Part shown: positions 57,601 to 64,000 of the stretch, in pieces
How the letters are laid out: every line of letters begins with the position of its first letter
How positions within the stretch are numbered: position 1 is the stretch's first letter
Source: Agapetus fuscipes
Taxonomy: Eukaryota > Arthropoda > Insecta > Trichoptera > Glossosomatidae
NCBI GenBank assembly: GCA_951799405.1
Contig: OX637332.1
Coordinates: forward strand, 10,855,001 to 10,919,000
Length of the DNA stretch: 64,000 bases
Direction of reading: 5' to 3'
Position numbers and translations under genes: made by a program
The notes under the pieces: generated by a model
The model's database searches: none
What the model saw: the letters and a program-made list of their open reading frames with translations, nothing else
What the model was told of the DNA's origin: nothing

Positions 57601-58188
57601 CTTGAAAATAAAAACAAAACACAAACATACTAGTCTTACTTTTTTATGCTTGTATAACTGGGATGGTTAACACTATTTATTCACTACCACTTTTATGCTC
57701 TGTGACTGACAACTTATAAAAATTAAGGCACTGCACTCAACTGAAAGTGGTTGGTGTGAGGCCGACCCCCTAACCTGTAAAAATAAATAGGTCCCGAAGC
57801 GCCACATGGGACCCTTTCGGGGAAACGCAGGCAAGAGGTTACACCATATGTGTAACTTAGTTGCGTTTGCGTTTTGCACTATAGTTTTTTATTTAATAAA
57901 AATATTTGTGTCATGAAATATTTCACAACATAACATCTACTTATTCTTATGAGTTTTTTATAGATATCAATGAAAACATAATGAAATAATTAATATCTTA
58001 ACAATTTTTAAATATGTATTGAAATTGAAAAATAAATTTAGGCTTTAGGCAACCTAACCTTATCATTATACTTTAATTATTGCCTTGAAGAAAAGGTTAA
58101 ACGTTAAAGCACAAAATACGAGGAAATAAAAACTTACGGTCACCAGCTATAGAAGCACCTTTGGGTCGGAATGGATCAGATTTGGGAA
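48536..58188 (-). CDS. eIF4G: eIF4G translation initiation factor, C-terminal half (8 exons)
   Basis: Scaffold subunit of the eIF4F cap-binding complex; in the family the MA3 domain binds eIF4A and the W2 domain recruits MNK kinases. Exons on the minus strand are 58188-58138, 55522-55315, 54747-54555, 51749-51576, 50633-50487, 49942-49705, 49339-49235 and 48639-48536; all join in frame with GT donors and AG acceptors, giving about 405 residues. Order seen: short linker, MA3-like helices (exons 2-4), then W2 (exons 5-8) with the typical WxR/W-I-R-K-N-I start, RALTEAIYTY helix, LLIEYVSPKLEYQCQCLFAIQ helix, AFLTWEESEEE-x-EGKG acidic/aromatic box and an acidic tail ending DSDN. The same order and spacing occur in animal eIF4G1/3. 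MA3 is much more diverged than W2. The N-terminal part is not in the window. DAP5/NAT1 (eIF4G2) is the alternative, but the W2 box fits eIF4G1/3 better. Confidence 0.85.
49235..49339 (-). CDS. eIF4G: eIF4G exon (W2 acidic/aromatic box)
   Basis: A 105-bp exon between TTTTCAG and GTAAAC. Encodes IAVRVFEHLWESAEVVTTQA and then FLTWEESEEEQEGKG, the acidic/aromatic AA-box typical of eIF4G, eIF5 and eIF2B-epsilon W2 domains. Confidence 0.9.
49705..49942 (-). CDS. eIF4G: eIF4G exon (W2 core)
   Basis: A 238-bp exon, acceptor TGTTTCAG, donor GTGAGA. Reads KNIGEAIEENWFIRALTEAI, then the CLFAIQQLMHKLEHPQ helix; this is the best conserved block and matches eIF4G W2 (LVRALMTAVC ... LQALYALQALVVTLEQP). Confidence 0.9.
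50487..50633 (-). CDS. eIF4G: eIF4G exon (linker into W2)
   Basis: A 147-bp, 49-codon phase-0 exon. Acceptor CTTTTAG; donor GTTTGT is weak but fits the frame. Begins VAEFLENSQMEFL, matching the VHNFLLEQKLDFIE segment of eIF4G, and ends FIKAWIR, the first W2 helix (FDWIE in homologues). Confidence 0.85.
50845..50988. mobile_element. Possible MITE with CACATG termini
   Basis: Starts CACATGTCGGGGGGAGTAA and ends with the near inverse TTATTCCCCACCACATGTG, in an eIF4G intron. No clear target duplication, so superfamily unknown. Confidence 0.45.
51576..51749 (-). CDS. eIF4G: eIF4G exon (end of MA3 domain)
   Basis: A 174-bp, 58-codon phase-0 exon: acceptor TTTCAG, donor GTAAGT. Contains FSKFITAEKGLLLLKALL and LWGEATNMELSDWMSPPE, matching the EFSKPLL...LWREADLSWKDFLPE region between MA3 and W2 in eIF4G. 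The intron upstream carries the CR1/L2-like LINE. Confidence 0.88.
52200..53890 (-). mobile_element. CR1/L2-type LINE, 5'-truncated, in an eIF4G intron
   Basis: Reverse transcriptase ORF 53486-52224 (420 aa) with IVASLDMSAAFDLVDHSILL, SSGVPQGSVLGPLLFVLYTG, MQCHADDCQIYG and the long C-terminal HLQALHWLKIPERITFKVGL block typical of CR1/L2/Rex1 elements. The frame continues upstream with breaks to about 53890 (FLDTSIEEVTRLIKSTPSKQ, ELDPVPAWLFKNV). The apurinic endonuclease is missing. Antisense ORFs here are shadows. Confidence 0.9.
52224..53486 (-). pseudogene. CR1/L2-like reverse transcriptase ORF
   Basis: 420-residue open frame. Catalytic box is HADD rather than YADD/FADD; the C-terminal thumb and conserved WLKIPERITFK region are intact. 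An upstream stop at the WKKL-type start shows 5' decay. Same family as fragments at 38.3 and 25.1 kb. Confidence 0.85.
54555..54747 (-). CDS. eIF4G: eIF4G exon (MA3 domain)
   Basis: A 193-bp exon: acceptor TTTTCTAG, donor GTGAGT. Encodes 64 residues; the MSQIGEVTGRLVDDKELTTA segment lines up with the HMGQLLxxL-x-x-x-KLS segment of animal eIF4G MA3, followed by CWDLLSQFIWGHM, matching the IWLYLAELV helix. Confidence 0.85.
55315..55522 (-). CDS. eIF4G: eIF4G exon (start of MA3 domain)
   Basis: A 208-bp exon between an acceptor (TTTTCTTAG) and a GTAAGT donor at 55314. It encodes about 69 residues including the FEDKVAQKMNDMMNQ helix and ends GIIR, completed to Ser across the intron. It corresponds to the first MA3 helices, weakly conserved in sequence. 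Phase 2 at both ends fits its neighbours exactly. Confidence 0.8.
55655..55930 (-). repeat. tRNA-derived SINE-T1 relative, in eIF4G intron
   Basis: Minus strand head TATAGCTCAGTGGGTAGAAT, B box GGGTTTGAATCTCGC; diverged middle; end CTAAGCTGCATACATAGTGC (plus orientation) as in other copies. Confidence 0.75.
56470..56690 (+). repeat. Rep-A copy in eIF4G intron
   Basis: TAGGTTGATTGGTAAAAATT to AACTCAGATTATAGATT; the only sizeable copy in the eIF4G gene. Confidence 0.85.
57712..57890 (+). repeat. SINE-T1, 3' half, in eIF4G intron
   Basis: CTGAAAGTGGTTGGTGTGAG to GGGAAACGCAGGCAAGAGGT and TGTGTAACTTAGTTGCG. Confidence 0.85.
58138..58188 (-). CDS. eIF4G: eIF4G exon 1 of those visible
   Basis: A 51-bp exon. 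Acceptor is a T-run ending GTAG and donor is GTAAGT. It reads PKSDPFRPKGASIAGD and ends with one base of an Arg codon completed by the next exon. It is a basic/proline linker upstream of MA3. Upstream exons are not recognised; a DIRS element begins about 300 bp further upstream. Confidence 0.65.
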
Positions 58189-58483
58189 CTACAAAAAAAA
58201 ATAAAAAAATAAACCTAACATAAAAAAATATGCCACCATTTAACCTTTTATAAAGATTATCAAAAAATTATACCCTTTAATATAATGACACATTACACCC
58301 TAAGCATGAGGATGTTTTAAACAAAAATGTATTTAACAGAGAAAGAAAAAAGCGATGAAAATTAATAAGAGGTGCAAGTATTATAGATATGTAAAATGGA
58401 ATATGAAATCATGAACACTAGCTGAATTGAAATTAATGATCGAATGCTGACTTTTGTACACCTGTACTGATGACAGAAATGCA

Positions 58484-58721
58484 TAATGGGGGAGTTTTAC
58501 CTACCATTAAAACTCTTATTATGTTTCTATAGATGTCTGGAGTCCATATTATGAGAGAAACAATCACTTTTCCCCTTTTATGTGGTTTTTTAGTCTATTC
58601 CTGGGTCTTTGATTTGCACTTTTTTACACTTTAGGCACTTTCTACTCTATGGTCGCTTTTTCCCCATTTCCTGTTCCCTATTTCCAGTTCCCCCATAACC
58701 CGGTCGCAATTTTTCATAAAG
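58484..58721 (-). repeat. DIRS 3' inverted terminal repeat
   Basis: Inverse copy of 63461-63651 plus a unique outer edge (58484-58530) that is complementary to the internal region at about 58763-58810. Confidence 0.9.
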
Positions 58722-58748
58722 CTCATAATACACCAGGTAGGGGTTACC

Positions 58749-58850
58749 TGGACTCCAGACATCTATAGAAACATAATAAGAGTTTTAATGGTAGGTAAAA
58801 CTCCCCCATTATGTGTTCTGAGAGATGTCTGGAGTCCATATTATGAGAGA
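58749..58850 (-). repeat. DIRS internal complementary region
   Basis: Two halves meet near 58806. 58749-58810 is the reverse complement of the 3' outer edge 58483-58544, and 58806-58850 is the reverse complement of the 5' outer edge ~63625-63667. This is the circle-junction template of DIRS elements. Confidence 0.9.
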
Positions 58851-58884
58851 TCTGTCTATTATCTCCTGGTGACCGGGGACGTCT

Positions 58885-59499
58885 TTATTTGATATTAACT
58901 GGTTGAAATAGGGAAAGATCTTCTGGAGCTGTATGTTTCAACATCTCTTTCTGATAGTATTTTCTGAAAGTGTTTTCCTTTTTCCAGTTGCCTCTTTCCA
59001 GTATGTTATCTATTGGATTAAGTGATGCGACCGCTGAACGTGTGCTGCCGGGAGTGGCCTCTACTCCTGCTGATTTTAGCGTGTTCTTTACCCATCCTCC
59101 TATGATTGTTCTTGCAGCTGCCTTCACTTGTACTCGGGTGCTGATGAACAGGTTATAAAGATTTTGTCCTGATCTCCTTTCGCGTGATAGTTCAATCAGC
59201 TTCCTTATCCAGAAGACTGGGTTGACGTTGTGTTCCTTGGATTCCAGAAGTCTCCGATTAGATTGTCGGTGTTTGAGGGTATCTGTTTTTGATCTAAAGA
59301 ATGGAATGAACACAATTGATGTGCCTTCGTCGAGAATGTTTCCTTCTGTGATATTTAGCAAGGTCAGATCGTGTACTCTTCTTCCTGAAGATAACAGAAG
59401 TAAGATTGCCGTTCTACACGCAACTTCATAGAGAGAATCTGAACGAGGAGTGTTCCTGACTAGCCAGTCTCTCACTATCTGCCGATTCCACACAGGGGA
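58885..59499 (-). pseudogene. DIRS tyrosine recombinase catalytic domain
   Basis: Catalyses circle integration in DIRS elements. SSGRRVHDLTLL carries the first catalytic Arg, PGSTRSAVAS the second-box Arg, and WKKENTFRKYY the Tyr nucleophile. The second box reads GxxR instead of the usual HxxR. Separated from the upstream domain only by one in-frame TAG, so the two were one protein. Confidence 0.88.
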
Positions 59500-60501
59500 C
59501 TAAGGAGGGTTGATCTTTACCATTGCTAGTGCTTTTAATGTTTTTAAATTTAATTTCACTAGGAAATCTGAGCTGAGATTCCTTTCCATCATTGCGTTGC
59601 AGAAGGTTACGATGGCTGACTTGTGTACCAGCATAGTCCTGTATGATAGTTTTTCGTTAATGAACAGTTGCGCTAGATACCTTGCCAATTGATTAGGAGA
59701 TGGTGTGTTGGGATGGGTATTATTCGCCAGTATCCAGCGGCACCATCTTTGCCAAGCAGGTTTATATGTGTTGAGTGGGGAAGCTCGCCATCCTGACAGG
59801 AACAGTCTTTTCTCTTCCGCGTTCCAGGAATTTAAGATACTGTCCCCAGTCCCAATTTTCCACACTTCCATTTCCAGATCCTGAATCCTGGGTGGTGGAT
59901 TGCCTGTTGATGTGTTGATTAGTACTGACACCAGGTTCGGTATTTGCATCGGAGGTACGAGTGATCGACGAATTAAGTCTGGACGCCAGAAGACCCTCTG
60001 CCACCTCGGGACCACAAGTAGGTAGGTTCCGGTCGCCCCGTTTAGGTGCCTCAGGATCCTCGGTATAAGGTTTGGCGGAGGAAATATCCGACCCACATTG
60101 TAGAGCCAGTGCCGACTGAAGGCGTTTTGAAAGATTGCGCATGAGTCTGTGGAGTCTCTGGACACGTAAGTTGAACTCATGTGTGCCATGGTGGATGCGA
60201 ACAGGTCTATATCTGGTACTCCGAAATGATTGAAAATGGCCTTCGTTGCTGTTGGTAAGAGATGCCACTCTGGAGGAGATCTTCCTCTTGATAGGTGATC
60301 CGCGTCTCCGTATCTTCCCGGTAGGTACTGCGCTGTTAGCGAGATTTCCCATTGGTCTGCCAGAGTCAACAGATCTCGGGTAAGATTTAGGAGTGTTTTG
60401 GATCTGGTGCCCCCTTCCTTGCGGATGTAGGCGACTACTGTCTTGTTGTCTGATTGTACCAGAATTTCGGAGCCGGAAAGGTCGTGCGCTGTGCGTTGCA
60501 A
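59500..60501 (-). pseudogene. DIRS pol: RNase H end, methyltransferase-like region and recombinase N-terminal domain
   Basis: After the RNase H tail (QYLPGRYGDADHLSRG) comes PDIDLFASTMAHMSSTYVSR and NAFSRHWLYNVGRIFPPPNL, the conserved region after RNase H in DIRS elements that is usually called methyltransferase-like. It continues into a SAM-like core-binding domain (LNTYKPAWQRWCRWI; YRTMLVHKSAIVTFCNAM). The frame ends at an in-frame TAG at 59502-59500; downstream sequence continues in the same frame. Confidence 0.85.
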
Positions 60502-60728
60502 AAACAGCGAACAACTCTTTTCGGTTGGAGCGCTACTTCTTTTGTTGAACGGTCCACTGTCCTGACAGCATCAAGTCGTCCAGAGTTGCTCCCCAAGCTA
60601 AGTCTGACGCATCTGTTGTCAAGAAATGTCCGAAGGTTTCCCTATGGATGGAACTTGATTCCTTCGCATTCCCTATCCACCACTCTATTTCTTGTAAGCT
60701 GTCCTCGGTCATTTGTATGGACCCTCTT
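60440..60728 (-). pseudogene. DIRS RNase H, frameshifted
   Basis: HFLTTDASDLAWGATLDD carries the first catalytic Asp; KELFAVF then runs into a frameshift in a T-run near 60500 before LSGSEILVQSDNKTVVAYIR, which holds the next catalytic residues. Confidence 0.8.
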
Positions 60729-61279
60729 GGTGACAGGTGCTTCAGTGGCTTGCTCGCTATCTGCAATTGTCTGCAGTGGAGGCGACCATGAAGCTGGCAA
60801 AGTTTAGTCTTCCTAGGAGACTTTCCGCCAGTTTTAAGGACCATTTTCGAGAAGTCAGTATTGCTCGAAGTGAGTGGCACAATGCCTCTTGCTTCCGGTA
60901 AGAAAGACCTACTTGGTGACAGGTGCTTCAGTGGCCTGCTCGCTATCTGCAATTGTCTGCAGTGGAGGCGACCATGAAGCTGGCAAAGTTTAGTCTTCCT
61001 AGGAGACTTTCCGCCAGTTTTAAGGACCATTTTCGAGAAGTCAGTATTGCTCGAAGTGAGTGGCACAATGCCTCTTGCTTCCGGTAAGAAAGACCTACTT
61101 GGTGACAGGTGCTTCAGTGGCCTGCTCGCTATCTGCAATTGTCTGCAGTGGAGGCGACCATGAAGCTGGCAAAGTTTAGTCTTCCTAGGAGACTTTCCGC
61201 CAGTTTTAAGGACCATTTTCGAGAAGTCAGTATTGCTCGAAGTGAGTGGCACAATGCCTCTTGCTTCCGGTAAGAAAGG
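60729..61279 (-). repeat. 186-bp in-frame tandem triplication inside the DIRS pol gene
   Basis: Units begin GGTGACAGGTGCTTCAGTGG at 60729, 60915 and 61101: exact 186-bp period, nearly three full units with very few differences. 186 bp is 62 codons, so the frame is kept. It covers the RT connection / RNase H border. Confidence 0.95.
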
Positions 61280-62036
61280 AATTTGCAATTGTTGTGCGTG
61301 TCCCAAACGATTCCCAAGTACTCTAATTGTTGAGTGGGGAAGAGCACTGACTTCTGGAGATTTACATACCACCCCAGAGATTGTAGGATATCTACTGCTA
61401 GATGCGATTGCCGACAAAGATCGTCCTTGGATTGGCTCGCAAGGAGGAAGTCGTCGAGATAAATGATTGTCCGAATACCTCGTCGCCTCAGTAGTTGGGC
61501 TACCCAATTTGTAAGGGTTGCAAACATTCTGGGGGCAGATGAAAGGCCAAAGGGCAGACTTGTCATCTGAAGTAATTCTCCTCGATAGACCAGTCGCAAA
61601 AATCTCCAATGTTTCTGTGCACTTGGGAGATGAAAGAAGGGTTGCGATAGGTCTATTTTCGACAACCAATTGTTTGGCTGCAGAAACTTTGGCACTTTGT
61701 AGTGGCTATGAGTTTGAACGGAACCGGGTCCAGGAAGAAGTTTAACGATTTCAGGTTGAAAATCATTCTCGAGGAACGGTCCGATTTGGGTGTTAGGAAC
61801 ATTTTTGATAAGAAGCAGGGAGATGACTCCGCGGCCTCTATAACGCCGAATTCGGTCATTTCCTTTATTTGAGAGTCCATTTCGGGTGAAGGACTCGTCT
61901 GGTATAGCATTAAGGTCTTTTTGTGTGGTAATATCAGAGGGGGAATTGAGATGAAAGGTATTCTTACTCCGATTATCATCTTCAGGATGTGGTTTGGTGC
62001 TCCGAGTGACGTCCAAACCTGTAGGGAGGACTTCAA
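61129..62036 (-). pseudogene. DIRS reverse transcriptase, frameshifted
   Basis: N-terminal part lies in one frame (62036 to about 61690: QIKEMTEFGVIEAAESSPCF, FLTPKSDRSSRMIFNLKSLN). It shifts into the frame of DLSQPFFHLP, LPFGLSSAPRMFATLTNWVA and the catalytic YLDDFLLAS, ending with LEYLGIVWDT and the connection helices. The frame closes at 61129, where a second shift is needed to enter RNase H. Confidence 0.88.
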
Positions 62037-62061
62037 GCATCCTCTGCGAAATGGTTTCTTG

Positions 62062-63189
62062 TCATTTTCGTGGATGCCTCCTTCTGTCTCCTTTGAGATT
62101 TCCTGACCGTGTGTTATTCCCTGCCCTTTTTCCTCTTGAAGAGAAATTTGGAGCGTCTCTAAGGCCTCGATTGCTTTCCGCAGTGGGTCGTTGCTGCCCT
62201 CTAAAAAACTGATTCCTTTTCTGTACTGGAACGTGCGGTTTCGATGAGGTGCTGGGTTGAGGGCACTGGGTCTTCACTGACAATTTGTCGGTGGTCCCCA
62301 CTCTAGAGAAAAAAGACGTGAGACTGTCTTTGCCAAACAAGTGTTCGGTACTCGGCGGGAATTTGTTTAACCCCTCTCACATGCTCTTCCTTAACATGCC
62401 CTAGCACAGCTTTCCTGCGGAACTGGAGGGCCTCTGTCCGCCTCCCCCATACCGTCTGGAGGATGTCTTCCGAGACTTTCTGGTATGGCGAGTCCAGAGC
62501 GAACAGCGTTTTGACCTTTTCGAAAAGGGCTTTCCTCGCCAAGGTCGTGTCGCTCCGGGCTCCCCAGTTGACCAAGGTCTGAAGCCCAGACTGGAACTCC
62601 TCTTTCTGGATGAGGAGGGCGTGGGACATGGCTGCAAACGACCGCTCGCCTGAATAGGGGAGCTTACGTCGCACTGGCGAAGTTCATCGTTCACTGCCAG
62701 GTCGACGAACGCCGGTTCTGCCAGGTACTTTTTCTGTACCTCGGCTTACCTTACTCCGGCCCAGTTTTCACTGTCGAAGTGCTGGAGCCTTTGGAGCGCT
62801 TCGACCCTGTTGCTCTTGGCCTTGGGGTGAGCTGGTTCTTCCACCGTTGTGGCGGCTTCCTGGAAGCTCAGCAGTAGCTCTTCCTGGGCCTCCTCATTCT
62901 CTTCCAGTCCCGAAGGTTGTTAGAGGAAGTTGCTGGAAGAGTTTCCTGCCGCCGATTTAACGAGATTTCCCATAGAACTGGCGGGCCAGTCACCGAAAAC
63001 TGCGTTCGTCAGCATCACGATGTGGGAAACCAGATAATCTATCCTTGGGTCCAAGACAACCCTCAGCCGTTTCTGACGCCGCGGCGGTGAACCTGATTCC
63101 GAAGTGTCATATCCGCGTTTTAGTGACGCATCACCTGAATCCTGTGAGATTTCGTCGAGAGGTTGCCCTTTATTGTTATCACAACTCAT
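62062..63189 (-). pseudogene. DIRS gag, broken
   Basis: Starts MSCDNNKGQPLDEISQDSGD at 63189 with a basic PPRRQKRLR patch; a stop follows at 62920. Coding similarity resumes at 62674-62303 (GWRRTEALQ-type helices, KTLFALDSPYQKVSED) and after a frameshift near 62330 continues as LFGKDSLTSFFSRVGT to a basic tail ending at 62062. The order and the FGKDSLTSFF motif fit DIRS Gag proteins. At least two frame breaks. Confidence 0.7.
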
Positions 63190-63460
63190 AACATTGATTT
63201 TGATGTTATATAAAGTAAAAACTCCGTTAAAATAACGAAAAACGTTTTTCGTAAATATGACAGCGTGGCATAACCAACAAAAATACGTATGCGAACTTTT
63301 AACCACCACAATATCACCTGTTTTAGTTTTTAATTGTTCACAAGGACACAAGATGGTAAAATAACACTCTTTTAAATGTTTTTGCCCAGGAATATTGTCA
63401 ATTCACTCAAATTTTCAAAGGTAAAATCAACTGACATGTGACCACAAGGGGAAAATGACG

Positions 63461-63667
63461 CTTTATGGGAAATTGCGACCGGGTTATGGGGGAACTGGAA
63501 ATAGGGAACAGGAAATGGGGAAAAAGCGACCATAGAGTAGAAAGTGCCTAAAGTGTAAAAAAGTGCAAATCAAAGACCCAGGAATAGACTAAAAAACCAC
63601 ATAAAAGGGGAAAAGTGATTGTTTCTCTCATAATATGGACTCCAGACATCTCTCAGAACACATAATG
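63461..63667 (-). repeat. DIRS 5' inverted terminal repeat
   Basis: About 190 bp (63461-63651) is nearly identical, in inverse orientation, to 58531-58721. The outer 15 bases (to 63667) differ from the other end and instead match half of the internal complementary region. Confidence 0.9.
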
Positions 63668-64000
63668 ATGTCTAAAATAAGTTAAGAAAACTCGATTTAT
63701 GAGATAACAGATTAAAAATTCATACATTTAAATACATGTGTTAAAGAACTAACTGAAATGGACAACTGAAGAACTGACTGAAATGGAAAAGTTTCAAACT
63801 TTATTCCAGTTCTAAAACCAAAAATAACTAGACTCTTAAAAGAGAATTAAAATTTATTCAGCTTGTTGCATGAACGCAACGAACCTGATGGGCATGTAGT
63901 GTGTGTAAATAGAGAGCCTGGTCTTACAAGTCAGTAGCTATGGAGTCTCTTTAAGGAGCAGCCCATAGGTTTTACAATGATTCTGTGACTGTTGCACAGG
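63668..64000. other. Flank beyond the DIRS element, nothing recognised
   Basis: Probably still eIF4G intron or upstream DNA; no exon recognised. Confidence 0.25.

Larger units (their letters stand above)
58484..63667 (-). mobile_element. DIRS-type tyrosine-recombinase retrotransposon, near full length, decayed
   Basis: About 5.2 kb on the minus strand. Order from 63667 downwards: 5' inverted terminal repeat, gag, RT with YLDDFLL, RNase H, a conserved downstream domain, tyrosine recombinase, internal complementary region, 3' inverted terminal repeat. There is no LTR pair and no endonuclease/integrase, as expected for DIRS. Several frameshifts and one in-frame TAG show it is inactive. It lies just upstream of the first visible eIF4G exon, same strand as the gene. 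CATTATG is seen at both edges, fitting site-specific insertion without target duplication. Confidence 0.92.

Overview
The window is AT-rich eukaryotic DNA packed with transposable elements. It holds the 3' half of one conserved gene, one probable first exon of a second gene and one weaker candidate terminal exon. Spliceosomal introns with GTAAGT/GTGAGT donors, an RTE-class LINE landscape, DIRS and Penelope-like elements, hAT MITEs with 8-bp target duplications, and ACATACAT microsatellite tails of a kind common in insect repeats point to an arthropod, most plausibly an insect. Species cannot be told from the sequence alone.

Layout. 1-43 kb is mostly repeats. The dominant family, called Rep-A here, is about 250 bp and has roughly forty copies on both strands. 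Its sequence is the 3' UTR of an RTE-clade LINE (LINE remnant 7428-8243) and it ends in (TTAGA)n. Two other RTE lineages with different tails lie at 13.7 and 18.4-21.4 kb. Two tRNA-derived SINE families (SINE-T1, SINE-T2) are scattered between 4 and 58 kb and twice occur fused head to tail. hAT MITEs with visible 8-bp duplications sit at 0.9, 5.8, 34.6 and 38.96 kb, and an older hAT-like copy at 8.9 kb. A Penelope-like element (PLE) with a GIY-YIG endonuclease remnant lies at 35.67-37.53 kb. It is bordered by inverted ~125-bp repeats that each carry a complete hammerhead-ribozyme core. Five internally deleted PLE-type palindromes, also carrying hammerhead or hammerhead-like cores, lie at 10.4, 19.6, 23.5, 33.3 and 39.3 kb.

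A GC-rich island at 31.2-31.5 kb contains, on the minus strand, an ATG, a signal-peptide-like sequence and a GTGAGT donor. It looks like the first exon of a secreted or membrane protein whose remaining exons I do not see. At 20.2-20.4 kb (minus) there is a weaker candidate terminal exon with a good acceptor and an AATAAA signal.

48.5-58.2 kb (minus) holds eight phase-compatible exons encoding the MA3 and W2 C-terminal domains of translation initiation factor eIF4G. Upstream exons (MIF4G, eIF4E- and PABP-binding parts) lie beyond the window or beyond the DIRS insertion. A repeat-poor ~3.5 kb stretch follows the stop codon and may be 3' UTR. A CR1/L2-type LINE sits in an eIF4G intron. A near full-length but decayed DIRS retrotransposon (58.48-63.67 kb, minus), with gag, RT, RNase H, methyltransferase-like and tyrosine-recombinase regions, inverted terminal repeats and an internal complementary region, sits just upstream of the first visible eIF4G exon. 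Rep-A is dense in 2-43 kb and almost absent across the eIF4G gene.
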